Below are positions 18,485 through 27,329 of a DNA stretch of 54,250 bases, one piece after another. The notes under the pieces were generated by a model. The model did not search any database. It worked only from the letters and a program-made list of their open reading frames with translations, and was not told where the DNA came from. This DNA comes from an uncultured Gammaproteobacteria bacterium (GTDB lineage Bacteria > Pseudomonadota > Gammaproteobacteria > GCA-001735895), in NCBI GenBank assembly GCA_913061315.1, contig CAJXUC010000001.1, positions 136,197-190,446 of the forward strand. The letters are read 5' to 3'. The translations under genes were made by a program, and so were the position numbers. Position 1 is the first letter of the stretch. The number at the start of each line of letters is the position of its first letter.

Positions 18485-18928
18485 ATGATTATTCAAGTAC
18501 AAAAAGAAGACTTTGATATCAGTGATATTAACCGACAATTATTAGGCAGTCGTTCAGATATAGGTGCGATCACCAGTTTTATAGGTTTGGTCCGTGACTT
18601 ACCAGACAGTCATCTGCAACTGATGACACTCGAACATTATCCCGGCATGACTGAGAAGTCATTACAATCCATTGTAGAGCAAGCGTGCCAACGTTGGGCA
18701 GTTCAAGACTGTGCTATCGTTCATCGTGTGGGTAGCTTAAAACCATCCGACCAAATTGTTCTGGTGAGTGTTTTATCGGCACATCGTAAAGATGCTTTTT
18801 CAGCTTGTGAATTTATTATGGACTACCTTAAAACAGATGCTCCTTTTTGGAAGAAAGAAGTCGATGAGCATGGTGAAAAATGGGTAGAAGCAAAAGCAAG
18901 TGACGCTGATGCCCGAGAGGCGTGGTAA
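18485..18928 (+). CDS. moaE: Molybdopterin synthase catalytic subunit MoaE
   Basis: 147 residues, standard MoaE length. Characteristic segments are GAITSFIGLVRD, LEHYPGMTEKSL, IVHRVGSLKPSDQIVLV, SAHRKDAF and the lysine-containing DAPFWKKEV (active-site lysine region). It uses thiocarboxylated MoaD to convert cyclic pyranopterin monophosphate to molybdopterin. Its MoaD partner is not adjacent as it usually is; the only moaD in the window is at 4.6 kb. Confidence 0.95.
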   Translation: MIIQVQKEDFDISDINRQLLGSRSDIGAITSFIGLVRDLPDSHLQLMTLEHYPGMTEKSLQSIVEQACQRWAVQDCAIVHRVGSLKPSDQIVLVSVLSAHRKDAFSACEFIMDYLKTDAPFWKKEVDEHGEKWVEAKASDADAREAW

Positions 18929-19028
18929 ATTCTCAAGGGCGGTAAGTTTACAGTGCTCCCGCGTTAACTTTTTGACCTATAAATTTTGTTAGATTGATTT
19001 CAGCCCTATTTTGGTATAAAACCTAATA

Positions 19029-19346
19029 ATGAACATTAGTACCGCCAATATTAGTCCAATCATCCGTCTCCCTTCGGCGAACGATAACCAGCGTCAAAAT
19101 TTTGATAGTGGTCGCGCTGATTCTGACAATAACTTTGTCGATAGTCGACGAATAAGGCAGGAGTCAACAGGATACGTATTACGGGGTGAGGTTTTAGAGT
19201 CAATAGAAAATGATAAACGTTACCAGCCTCAGTTCAACCAACAAATAGACCCACAAAATCGAGGGGCCATTTACAACTACCAAGCCACCAGCGTTAGCCG
19301 AACCGAATCTGAGGCGCTTGGACAATCGATTGACCGCTTTATTTAG
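19029..19346 (+). CDS. Hypothetical protein, polar, unrecognised
   Basis: 105 residues, hydrophilic, rich in Asn, Asp, Arg, Ser and Gln. No membrane segment, signal peptide or domain recognised. The sequence (for example RGAIYNYQATSVSRTESEAL) has the look of small proteins found next to uvrD or moa genes in gammaproteobacteria, but I cannot name a family. Separated from moaE by 100 bp and from uvrD by about 100 bp that carry a promoter. It may be a genuine gene because codon choice matches its neighbours. Confidence 0.55.
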   Translation: MNISTANISPIIRLPSANDNQRQNFDSGRADSDNNFVDSRRIRQESTGYVLRGEVLESIENDKRYQPQFNQQIDPQNRGAIYNYQATSVSRTESEALGQSIDRFI

Positions 19347-19371
19347 CTAAGTTTAAAATTCTACAGAAAAT

Positions 19372-19414
19372 TTGCTTGTTCAAGCAATAACCACCGAAAA
19401 AATCCTGATATAAT
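19372..19414 (+). promoter_or_regulatory. uvrD promoter: palindrome plus extended -10
   Basis: TTGCTTG at 19372-19378 and CAAGCAA at 19381-19387 form a perfect 7+7 palindrome. TGATATAAT at 19406-19414 is an extended -10 element 35 bp before the uvrD start. The palindrome sits upstream of the -35 area and could be an operator. It is not a LexA box (no CTGT-N8-ACAG). Confidence 0.45.
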
Positions 19415-19449
19415 TACCTTCTAATTGTTAAAGCGGCAGCAACTAACTA

Positions 19450-21627
19450 ATGGATGTATCCTACCTGCTAGATTCCCTCAACGATCGCCAGCGTGAAGCG
19501 GTCAGTGCTGAACCGGGTTCAATTTTAGTATTAGCGGGTGCCGGAAGCGGGAAAACACGAGTTTTAACTCATCGAATTGCTTGGGTTTGCCAAGTCAACG
19601 GACTATCCCCCTTTAGTTTGTTAGCCGTTACTTTCACCAACAAGGCCGCCAAAGAAATGCGCTCACGAGTCGAAGAATTACTCGGTATTTCGGCTGGCGC
19701 AATGTGGGTTGGAACCTTTCATGGACTGGCGCACAGAATGCTGCGTGCTCATTGGGAAGCGGCTAAATTACCACAAACATTTCAGATACTCGATAGCGAT
19801 GATCAGCTGCGCATGGTGAAACGAGTGGTGCGTCAACTTGACCTAGATGAAGCGAATTGGCCGCCAAAGCAGGCTCAATGGTTTATTAATCAAAATAAAG
19901 ACGAAGGGTTACGCCCACAAAGTATTGATGCGGGAAATGATCATATTCAACGCCAGATGCTTGAAATCTACCGTCTTTATGAAGAGCTATGTCAACGTGC
20001 CGGCGTAGTTGATTTTGCTGAGCTATTACTTCGTGCGTTAGAACTCATTCGTGACAATGACGATTTACGCAACCACTACCAAAAGCGCTTTCAACACCTT
20101 TTAGTCGACGAGTTTCAGGACACCAATGCCATTCAATATGCCTGGATACGTTTGATGGCGGGATCTAATACTCCCGCTTTTGTGGTGGGGGATGATGACC
20201 AGTCTATCTACGGTTGGCGTGGTGCTCGTATTGAGAATATCCAACATTTTGAAAAAGATTTTAAGGGTGCGAAAGTCATCAAGCTGGAGCAAAATTATCG
20301 GTCGACAGGAACCATTCTAAAGGCTGCAAATGCCCTGATCGATAATAATCGGGGTCGATTAGGCAAAGACTTATGGACTGAGAGTTCTGATGGCGACCCC
20401 ATTATGCTTTACTCTGCCTATAACGAAAAAGATGAGGCTCGTTTTGTTATTGACCGTATTCAGAGTTGGGTTGATGATGGCCGAAGCCGTAATGAAGTCG
20501 CTATATTGTATCGTTCTAACGCTCAGTCTCGTCAGTTTGAGGAAGCCTTAGTAACACGGGGTATGCCCTATCGTGTCTATGGTGGCTTACGTTTTTTTGA
20601 GCGGGCTGAAATAAAAGATGCTTTGGCTTACTTGCGTATGTTATCTAACCCGATGGCCGACCATGCGTTTGATCGCACCGTCAATCATCCCCCTCGTGGC
20701 ATCGGTCAAAAATCTATCGATATGATTCGCGAACAAGCGAAACTCCAGTCGCAATCACTTTGGAATGCAACCCTCGCTTTACTTGAATCAGCACCACTTT
20801 CTTCACGAGTACGAACCTCGTTGCAGGTTTACGTTGATTTAATCAAGTCTATGAAGGCTGACTTAGAGCAGGCGACTCTGGCAGAGAAAATGGAGCATTG
20901 TATCCAACACAGTGGATTAAAAGCTCATTTTGAAAAAGACAAGTCCGAGAAAGGACAGTCACGCATAGAGAACTTACAAGAATTGGTTGGTGCAGGCAAA
21001 GGTTTCGAGATTGATGCCGTGATTGAAGATGACAATATGAGTTTGCTTGATGCATTTCTGGCACATGCAGCACTTGAAGCCGGTGAAGGTCAAGCCGAGG
21101 CATGGGAAGATTGTGTACAATTAATGACGCTTCACTCTGTTAAAGGGTTGGAGTTTCCACTGGTTTTTCTGGTGGGCATGGAAGAGGGGTTATTTCCTCA
21201 CCAACGCTCAAGTGAAGAACCCGGTCGATTAGAAGAAGAACGTCGCCTCTGCTATGTTGGCATCACTCGAGCCCGTGAACAATTAGTTGTATGTAGTGCA
21301 GAGATTCGGCGACTATATGGTAAGGAAAATTACAATATGGTGTCTCGTTTTATTCGTGAAATACCCACCGAATATGTTCAGGAGATCAGGCCCAAAGCGC
21401 AGTTTAGTCGGCCTAGTTTTTCGTCATCAACACCACAACTCAGTCATCGTCAAATCGAAGAGGATACGGGATTATTTGTCGGCCAAAATGTTAGTCACAC
21501 TAAGTTTGGTAGTGGCGTTATTTTGAACCTTGAAGGGCAAGGCAATCAGGCACGAGTACAAGTTAATTTTGAACATGCAGGCAGCAAATGGTTGATGGCC
21601 AGCATGGCAAATCTTCAGCCATCTTAA
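19450..21627 (+). CDS. uvrD: DNA helicase II UvrD
   Basis: 725 residues, the UvrD/Rep/PcrA size. SF1A motifs: LAGAGSGKTRVL (Walker A, residues 28-39), FTNKAAKEMRSR, DEFQDTN (Walker B), GDDDQSIYGWRGA, LEQNYRST, TLHSVKGLEFP and YVGITRARE. The C-terminal tail (about 665-725) ends in a small Tudor-like segment typical of UvrD (VGQNVSHTKFGSGVILNLEG). Works in nucleotide excision and mismatch repair, unwinding 3' to 5'. Monocistronic promoter upstream; the next gene follows after 22 bp. Confidence 0.96.
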   Translation: MDVSYLLDSLNDRQREAVSAEPGSILVLAGAGSGKTRVLTHRIAWVCQVNGLSPFSLLAVTFTNKAAKEMRSRVEELLGISAGAMWVGTFHGLAHRMLRAHWEAAKLPQTFQILDSDDQLRMVKRVVRQLDLDEANWPPKQAQWFINQNKDEGLRPQSIDAGNDHIQRQMLEIYRLYEELCQRAGVVDFAELLLRALELIRDNDDLRNHYQKRFQHLLVDEFQDTNAIQYAWIRLMAGSNTPAFVVGDDDQSIYGWRGARIENIQHFEKDFKGAKVIKLEQNYRSTGTILKAANALIDNNRGRLGKDLWTESSDGDPIMLYSAYNEKDEARFVIDRIQSWVDDGRSRNEVAILYRSNAQSRQFEEALVTRGMPYRVYGGLRFFERAEIKDALAYLRMLSNPMADHAFDRTVNHPPRGIGQKSIDMIREQAKLQSQSLWNATLALLESAPLSSRVRTSLQVYVDLIKSMKADLEQATLAEKMEHCIQHSGLKAHFEKDKSEKGQSRIENLQELVGAGKGFEIDAVIEDDNMSLLDAFLAHAALEAGEGQAEAWEDCVQLMTLHSVKGLEFPLVFLVGMEEGLFPHQRSSEEPGRLEEERRLCYVGITRAREQLVVCSAEIRRLYGKENYNMVSRFIREIPTEYVQEIRPKAQFSRPSFSSSTPQLSHRQIEEDTGLFVGQNVSHTKFGSGVILNLEGQGNQARVQVNFEHAGSKWLMASMANLQPS

Positions 21628-21649
21628 AAACTAATCAGCGAGAAATGAA

Positions 21650-22513
21650 ATGAGCAAACAACAAGTTGCCTTTATAGGCTTAGGTGTCATGGGTTATCCG
21701 ATGGCAGGACATTTGTCTAAAGCTGGTTTTCAAACTAAGGTATATAACCGTACTACGGCAAAAGCTAAGCAGTGGTGTGGGGATTACGAAGGGACATTAG
21801 CTGAGACACCGGCTAAGGCAGTGGAGGGTGCTGATTTTGTTTTTATCTGTGTTGGCAACGATGATGATTTAAGATCAGTTGTTTATGGCGAAGATGGTGT
21901 TTTAGCTGGCATTAAGCCTGGTGCAATTTTAGTAGACCACACCACAGCCTCTGCTAATGTTGCTCGAGAAATCAGTGAAAAAGCAGCTGTAGCCTTTTTA
22001 GATGCACCCGTCTCAGGTGGTCAGGCTGGTGCTGAAAATGGCGTGTTAACTGTCATGGTTGGTGGCGATCAGGCAGCCTTCGATCTGGTTAAGCCCGTTA
22101 TAATGAGCTACGCCCGTGCGGCAGAACTACTGGGCAAAGTGGGTGCTGGTCAGCTGACTAAAATGGTGAATCAAATTTGTATTGCAGGTCTAGTTCAAGG
22201 TTTGTCTGAAGGTTTAAACTTTGCGCAAAAGTCTGGATTAGATGTTGCCAAAGTGGTGGATGTTATATCCAAAGGGGCTGCCGGTTCATGGCAAATGGAG
22301 AATCGTGGTAAAACGATGTTAAATGACGAGTTTGAATTTGGTTTTGCTGTTGACTGGATGCGAAAAGATTTGGCTATTTGTATTGAAGAAAGTGAGAAAA
22401 ATGGCGCAAAAATAGACGTAACTCGCATTGTTAATGATTACTATGGCGAAGTACAAGAAATGGGTGGTGGGCGCTGGGATACATCTAGTTTGCTTAGGCG
22501 TCTAACTCGATAA
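21650..22513 (+). CDS. NAD(P)-dependent oxidoreductase of the 3-hydroxyisobutyrate/tartronate-semialdehyde family
   Basis: 287 residues. N-terminal Rossmann motif GLGVMGYPMAGHLSKAGF with VYNRT at the second strand end (R/T favours NADP but is not decisive), DAPVSGGQAGAENG substrate loop, and GAGQLTKMVNQ containing the catalytic lysine. The family oxidises beta-hydroxyacids (3-hydroxyisobutyrate, tartronate semialdehyde, 4-hydroxybutyrate or succinic semialdehyde). Starts 22 bp after uvrD with a GAGAAA ribosome site, so co-transcription is likely, but function is unrelated. Confidence 0.9.
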   Translation: MSKQQVAFIGLGVMGYPMAGHLSKAGFQTKVYNRTTAKAKQWCGDYEGTLAETPAKAVEGADFVFICVGNDDDLRSVVYGEDGVLAGIKPGAILVDHTTASANVAREISEKAAVAFLDAPVSGGQAGAENGVLTVMVGGDQAAFDLVKPVIMSYARAAELLGKVGAGQLTKMVNQICIAGLVQGLSEGLNFAQKSGLDVAKVVDVISKGAAGSWQMENRGKTMLNDEFEFGFAVDWMRKDLAICIEESEKNGAKIDVTRIVNDYYGEVQEMGGGRWDTSSLLRRLTR

Positions 22514-22860
22514 TACTGTTTCACATCAAGTGATTTTAAAAATAAGCGTATTTAGCGCCGGTTATACTAAAGCACTTTCTTTAGGAGTAAAGCGAGCGCT
22601 TAAAAATGAATACGGAGCTCTAATAAGGGAATACTATTTGACTGGGTCAAACAATTGGCGCTGAACTTATAACGTATGAATAAACAGAAGTTTTACACTG
22701 GTATGAGCAACGCTAATAACACTTAAATGTTATCGTCATGACCTTATAAATCTTTAAACTCCTTCAGGTTTCCTCCTGAAAATTAAGTTTATTTTTAATG
22801 ATAGGTTGGACACCAATCCAGTTTGGAATATGATAACTATTACTTAATGAGGAAAACCTT
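22514..22860. promoter_or_regulatory. Intergenic leader upstream of carbonic anhydrase
   Basis: No gene. A small hairpin TTCAGG-TTTCCT-CCTGAA lies near 22763-22780. GAGGAAA at 22849-22855 is a good ribosome site for the carbonic anhydrase ATG. No clear promoter assigned. Confidence 0.35.
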
Positions 22861-23523
22861 ATGCCACATTTCGCTGCAGGCGTTGTACGATTTCAAAATG
22901 AGATTTTCCCTGAAAAAAAGGATTTATTTCAAAAGTTAAGTCTTGGTCAATCGCCAGAAGCCCTTTTCATTACTTGTTCTGATGCGCGTATTGAAACAGC
23001 GATGATTACTCAGACTGACCCAGGGGATTTATTTATCTGTCGAAACGCAGGTAATATTGTGCCTCCTCATACCAATCATACGGGCGCTATGACGGCCTCT
23101 ATAGAGTTTGCTTTGTCAGGCCTTAATGTGCCGCATATTGTGGTCTGTGGACATACGCACTGTGGCGCAATGAAGGGTGCAATGAATCAAAGTATGCTGG
23201 AAGGCATGCCTCATATGAAAGAATGGTTAAGTTATTCAAAAGCAGCTATCGATATTGTGAACGAGCTGGGTCAAGAAAAATCTGAAGATGAAAAAATGAT
23301 GATGTTGCTTGAGCAGAATGTCATTCTTCAATTGCAACATTTAAAGACTCATCCGATGGTTGCCTTAAAATTGGCAAAACAAGAACTTGAATTACATGGT
23401 TGGGTCTATGACATTGCCTCTGGCGAAGTTCATGCATATGACGAGAAGCAAGATAAGTTTATTCCAGTGAGTGAGCGTTATGCGGATTCGTTTAATGAAG
23501 ACTCAATGCCAAGAACTGAGTAG
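22861..23523 (+). CDS. can: Beta-class carbonic anhydrase
   Basis: 220 residues. The zinc ligands are C39, H98 and C101 with the catalytic dyad D41-R43: TCSDARI, then CGHTHCGAMKG. RNAGNIVPP is the standard active-site segment. Interconverts CO2 and bicarbonate in the cytoplasm. It stands alone with long flanking spacers; there is no SulP transporter or cyanase gene next to it. Confidence 0.95.
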   Translation: MPHFAAGVVRFQNEIFPEKKDLFQKLSLGQSPEALFITCSDARIETAMITQTDPGDLFICRNAGNIVPPHTNHTGAMTASIEFALSGLNVPHIVVCGHTHCGAMKGAMNQSMLEGMPHMKEWLSYSKAAIDIVNELGQEKSEDEKMMMLLEQNVILQLQHLKTHPMVALKLAKQELELHGWVYDIASGEVHAYDEKQDKFIPVSERYADSFNEDSMPRTE

Positions 23524-23731
23524 GGCTAGCAAATTACAGTTGTGATAGACGTTAGTCTAGAAGTTCTCTAACGCTGTTTGCCTTTATTGTTTCAGATCGC
23601 TATCGCTACTTTGAAGTCAATTTTTCTACTAATTATATTTAATTCTGCTTTGGCTTCAGCATAAACAATATCTGTTTTTACGGTCACAGTTGAAATGCCA
23701 TCGGACACATCTATTAAATAAGGGCTTAAAT

Positions 23732-23747
23732 TGTGATATAGATCACA
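23732..23747. promoter_or_regulatory. CRP/Vfr-type operator upstream of the peroxiredoxin gene
   Basis: TGTGATATAGATCACA is a perfect TGTGA-N6-TCACA palindrome, 135 bp before the peroxiredoxin ATG. Candidate -10 elements TACAAT (23758-23763) and TATAGA (23782-23787) follow. Neither gives textbook class I or II spacing, so activation versus repression is not predicted. Confidence 0.6.
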
Positions 23748-23882
23748 CTAATCTTGCTACAATTACAGTGCTTCAAGTTAGTATAGACCTTAGGCTCAGT
23801 GTTTGTAGATCAAAATGATCCTGATCACTTTCATCGAGTGTTATTGATAGATTTTAAATTACCCTTGTCTAGGGAGACAAAC

Positions 23883-24542
23883 ATGTCATTACGAATTAAC
23901 GACCAAGCACCTAATTTTATTGCTAATACCACTCAGGGCGAAATTAACTTTCATGACTGGATTGGGGATAGTTGGGCTGTTTTATTCTCACACCCAAAGA
24001 ATTTCACACCGGTGTGTACAACTGAACTGGGTTATATGGCCAGCATTCAATCGGAATTTACGGAGCGTAATACGAAGATTGTTGCTATTAGTATCGATCC
24101 AGTAGAAGACCACTTAGCTTGGTCAAAAGACGTTGAGGAGGTGGGTCAATCAGCAGTCGATTATCCGATTATTGCCGATACTGATCTTAATGTGGCGAAG
24201 CTGTATAGCATGTTCCCTGCAGATGAAAATGAGGATGCTGAGGACCGAACTGCAATGACGAATGCAACCGTTCGTTCTGTATTTATTATTGGCCCAGATA
24301 AAAATGTTAAATTAATGATGACTTATCCAATGACAACGGGCCGTAACTTTACTGAAATTTTACGCGTACTCGATTCGATGCAGTTGACGGCCAAGCATAA
24401 GGTCGCAACACCAGTGAATTGGCAACAGGGTGATGATGTGATTATTGTGCCCGGTGTGAGCAATGAAGAAGCTGCCAAAGTTTATCCGGAGGGTTGGGAA
24501 ACTGTTAAGCCTTACCTGCGTAAAGTTAAACAACCTGGTTAG
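23883..24542 (+). CDS. 1-Cys peroxiredoxin (Prx6 subfamily)
   Basis: 219 residues from the ATG at 23883, which has AGGGAGA upstream; a longer frame from 23799 has no family similarity in its first 28 residues. The peroxidatic cysteine is C45 in SHPKNFTPVCTTELG and it is the only cysteine in the protein, so the enzyme is 1-Cys. The long C-terminal domain (PVNWQQGDDVIIVPGVSNEEA) is typical of Prx6. Reduces hydrogen peroxide and organic peroxides, with a thiol such as glutathione as reductant. A CRP-type site lies upstream. Confidence 0.94.
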   Translation: MSLRINDQAPNFIANTTQGEINFHDWIGDSWAVLFSHPKNFTPVCTTELGYMASIQSEFTERNTKIVAISIDPVEDHLAWSKDVEEVGQSAVDYPIIADTDLNVAKLYSMFPADENEDAEDRTAMTNATVRSVFIIGPDKNVKLMMTYPMTTGRNFTEILRVLDSMQLTAKHKVATPVNWQQGDDVIIVPGVSNEEAAKVYPEGWETVKPYLRKVKQPG

Positions 24543-24559
24543 CATTAATTAGCCATTGA

Positions 24560-24606
24560 TAATGGCAATTTATGTCTGCTGAAATAGTAGATACCAATTG
24601 CCATTA
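24560..24606. terminator. Inverted repeat downstream of peroxiredoxin, possible terminator
   Basis: TAATGGCAATT (24560-24570) and AATTGCCATTA (24596-24606) form an 11 bp perfect stem around a 25-base loop. A competing small hairpin GCCATT/AATGGC overlaps its left arm. Only a weak T-run follows, so termination is uncertain. Confidence 0.4.
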
Positions 24607-24732
24607 ATTCTTGCAAATAGACAGTTAAAGAAATCCATTGTTTTGATATCAATCAGAGTTACTGATAGAGATATCGGCTGTAATAACTGAATCCTTAGTT
24701 ATAGCCGTGCTAATTGGATTTCTTACGTAAGG

Positions 24733-26040
24733 TCAATTGTAGCCATAATTCCAGCTAGGTACTTCTGTGCTGTCTCGGGTGAAGTAATAAACAGTCCTTC
24801 TTTCTACTGATGGGATCGCTGTATTTTTTGAAGTTGTATCTGCTCCAGCATATTGCAAAATTGAATAGTTATATTTTGTCTTGATGATAGTTTTAATTGC
24901 GTCATCATTAAATTTAGCTATTCGAGCAGCTTTATTTAAAGTCGTTAGGCTGTCGTTAAATTGGGAATAAAAAGTCTCCACGGAGATCTCAACATTATCT
25001 AAAAATGCCTTTCGCCAGCCTTTCTCCACCATCTGGTTGGTCATGGTAATTAAAATTGCCTGTGGCCCTAGTCCCTCAGCCAAATCTAAGCGTTCTTCTG
25101 CAAGTTCTATCATATAAGCAATAGCCCACAGGCCAACTGCTGCTTGGTAGCCGTTATCACCTAAAGGATTTGAACCAACTAAAACGACTGCTTCATCATA
25201 CTTTTTTCTCATGTCAACTTTGAAAGTGTCTTCTGAAAATGCCATTGAATTCACTCTACCAAGCCAGTCAGCAAAATATTGCGCGGATGACTCAGTAAAC
25301 CACGAAGGACTTCGTCGGATATTGTTTTCGTCACTTATGCCAAACATAGCAGCGTGCTGAAAAACATGAAAATACTCATGAAGTGTAATATTTTCAGAAT
25401 CAGGCTTTGTCTACCCCGGATAAATTAAATACCCTTGAGCGGGTACAGTATCCGAAACCCTAAATCTAAGTGGATTCGCTCCCGCATTACTCAACTCGTT
25501 TTCAACAATATTGTTTATATCAGTCAGCGCTGCGGAGTCGCACACGCTTATACCTTGTGCCGTGCAAATTCTTGGTTTGATATTATTAAAGTAATCGGTC
25601 TCGTGGGACTTTGCACCTAGTCCATAATATTGAGTAAGGAAATATACTAATAATTCAGCAGTTAGCACTAAAGCTATTTTAATTTTGTATTGAATTACTA
25701 AACTAATATCAGACATAAAATAAAATTTATTTTCATCAAAAGTGCTAATTGGGTTGTTTAATTTTAAGTGTACTAACGACTTTGTGTTGTTACTTAGTTC
25801 ATGGCCACAATCATTTGATGTGGTTAAATAGTTTGTGACGTTATCGCTTATTCGCTCAAGTTTGCAGTAGGTAGCAGGGTCGTATAGGACGCTCACTTTA
25901 TTCAGGTTATTGCTATCAACACCACTAGAGCCACCGCCCCTGCAACTGGTCAATACCAATATCAAATTGAGTAAAATAAACTTCCAAAAGAGTCTGAAAT
26001 TAGTAGGAATATTCATAATCAGCATATCGGTTAATACCAT
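24733..26040 (-). pseudogene. HExxH gluzincin-like lipoprotein interrupted by an in-frame amber codon
   Basis: Two open segments in the same frame (26040-25411 and the remainder down to 24733) are separated only by a TAG at 25411-25413. Reading through it gives one protein of about 435 residues. The N-terminus is a lipoprotein signal (LILVLTSCRGGGSS), with a likely start at 26014-26016. Shortly after the TAG come LHEYFHVFQH (HExxH) and PSWFTESSAQYF, where the W-x-x-E-x-x-A glutamate would be the third zinc ligand. This is the same architecture as the truncated gene at 1-782. The catalytic part lies entirely after the stop, so the truncated product would be inactive. A sequencing error, a recent nonsense mutation or readthrough are all possible. 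The downstream half is still clean, which argues that the mutation is recent or an error. Confidence 0.75.
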
Positions 26041-26540
26041 TGAGTGTTTTTATTGCATAAATAATGAAGTTAAACAAAGATTCAGGTAACCATTTTTAGG
26101 TATTAAACTTAAGGTTAAAGTAAAAAAACGGATCATAATAAAAAATGGGCTGAGAATTTAATACATATAAACTAATGCAACCCCGATTATTTTTTCCACT
26201 TGATCATAACCCTAATAAAATAGTGTTCACGTTAATAATATAAAAAATTAATTTAAAAAGCAGTCAAGTGTTTATAAAAATGAAACAGAGACCAGAAGAA
26301 GTTTACCTTTTTGTACTTAAAAGGGTCTGGTTTTATATTGCTATGCACCTTTGAAGGGCGTTAAGTGAATTTTTGAATAAATATGATTCAATTAAAGGAC
26401 GCTCTATTACGGTGGGCCTAAGGCTATCTTATTGATATATAGTAAGAAAAAATTAGAAATAAAAAACGGCAAACACTCCTTATGACACTGTAACAAAGTT
26501 AAGGTAAGCTCTTTTTTTAATTAAAAGTGAGGCTTATTCA
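26041..26540. other. Intergenic, no gene seen
   Basis: 500 bp of strongly AT-rich DNA between divergent genes. No ORF, RNA gene or strong hairpin recognised. It should hold the promoters of both neighbours. Confidence 0.5.
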
Positions 26541-27254
26541 GTGTTTGATAATTTAACCATGAGTGATAATCTGATCAATGGGTTAGCGCTGTTTTGGCTT
26601 TTTTTTTGCTGGATTGCGTATTCGTTATTTGCGAAGGTGATGGCAAAACGAACGGCTTCGTTATCGTCATTGCTGCATGACTATCGAATCGACTGGATGA
26701 AAAGCATGGTTACTCGAGATATTCGCATTGCCGATGCAACAATGTTAGCCAGTCTTGAACGAAGCGTTAATTTTTTTGCATCCACCACTTTATTAATACT
26801 GGCTGGCTTACTGGCTGTGCTAACGCGTTCAGGTGAAGCCTTTACAGCTTTGGAGCATCTAGCTTTTGCAAGCGCAAATGGCGCCATGCATGTACAGTTC
26901 AAACTGCTTGTGATCATTGGCATATTAGTTTATGCCTTTTTTACATTTACTTGGTCTATGCGTCAGTATAGCTTTTGCAATGTGTTGATGGGGGCCGCAA
27001 CTAATGTTACGAAATCGGATGTTAATTCAGGCATTGGCGAAAGTTTTACTTTACAAATGGCCAAAGTCCTTGATCAGGCAGGACACAGTTATAACTATGG
27101 CTTAAGGTCATATTATTTTGCAATGGCTGCCACAACTTGGTTTGTGGATGCTTGGATATTTATGGCAACGGTAACATTTGTTATTGCTATTTTGTACCGC
27201 AGAGAATTTCATTCTAGGCCAGTGCAAGCGATGAGAGGGATCAAACGGACCTAA
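26541..27254 (+). CDS. DUF599-family membrane protein
   Basis: 237 residues with four hydrophobic segments (about 10-28, 75-95, 122-142 and 205-225) and a conserved RTASLSSLLHDYRIDWMKSMVTRDIRIADATM stretch typical of DUF599 (first 20 residues of that stretch are at positions 39-58). The start is GTG at 26541; an ATG seven codons in is also possible. Function of the family is unknown. Convergent with the OsmC-YcaO gene, 75 bp apart. Confidence 0.8.
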   Translation: MFDNLTMSDNLINGLALFWLFFCWIAYSLFAKVMAKRTASLSSLLHDYRIDWMKSMVTRDIRIADATMLASLERSVNFFASTTLLILAGLLAVLTRSGEAFTALEHLAFASANGAMHVQFKLLVIIGILVYAFFTFTWSMRQYSFCNVLMGAATNVTKSDVNSGIGESFTLQMAKVLDQAGHSYNYGLRSYYFAMAATTWFVDAWIFMATVTFVIAILYRREFHSRPVQAMRGIKRT

Positions 27255-27329
27255 TTAAATAAAAGTTAGTGTCAGGTGATTTTCCGCTGTTATAAAGTTG
27301 ACGGTTTGCTTATTTGGCATTTCTGAAAC

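Noticed and set aside
25411..25413. Pyrrolysine or other recoding at the amber codon
   Set aside because: No pylT/pylS or recoding element in the window; a nonsense mutation or sequencing error is simpler.
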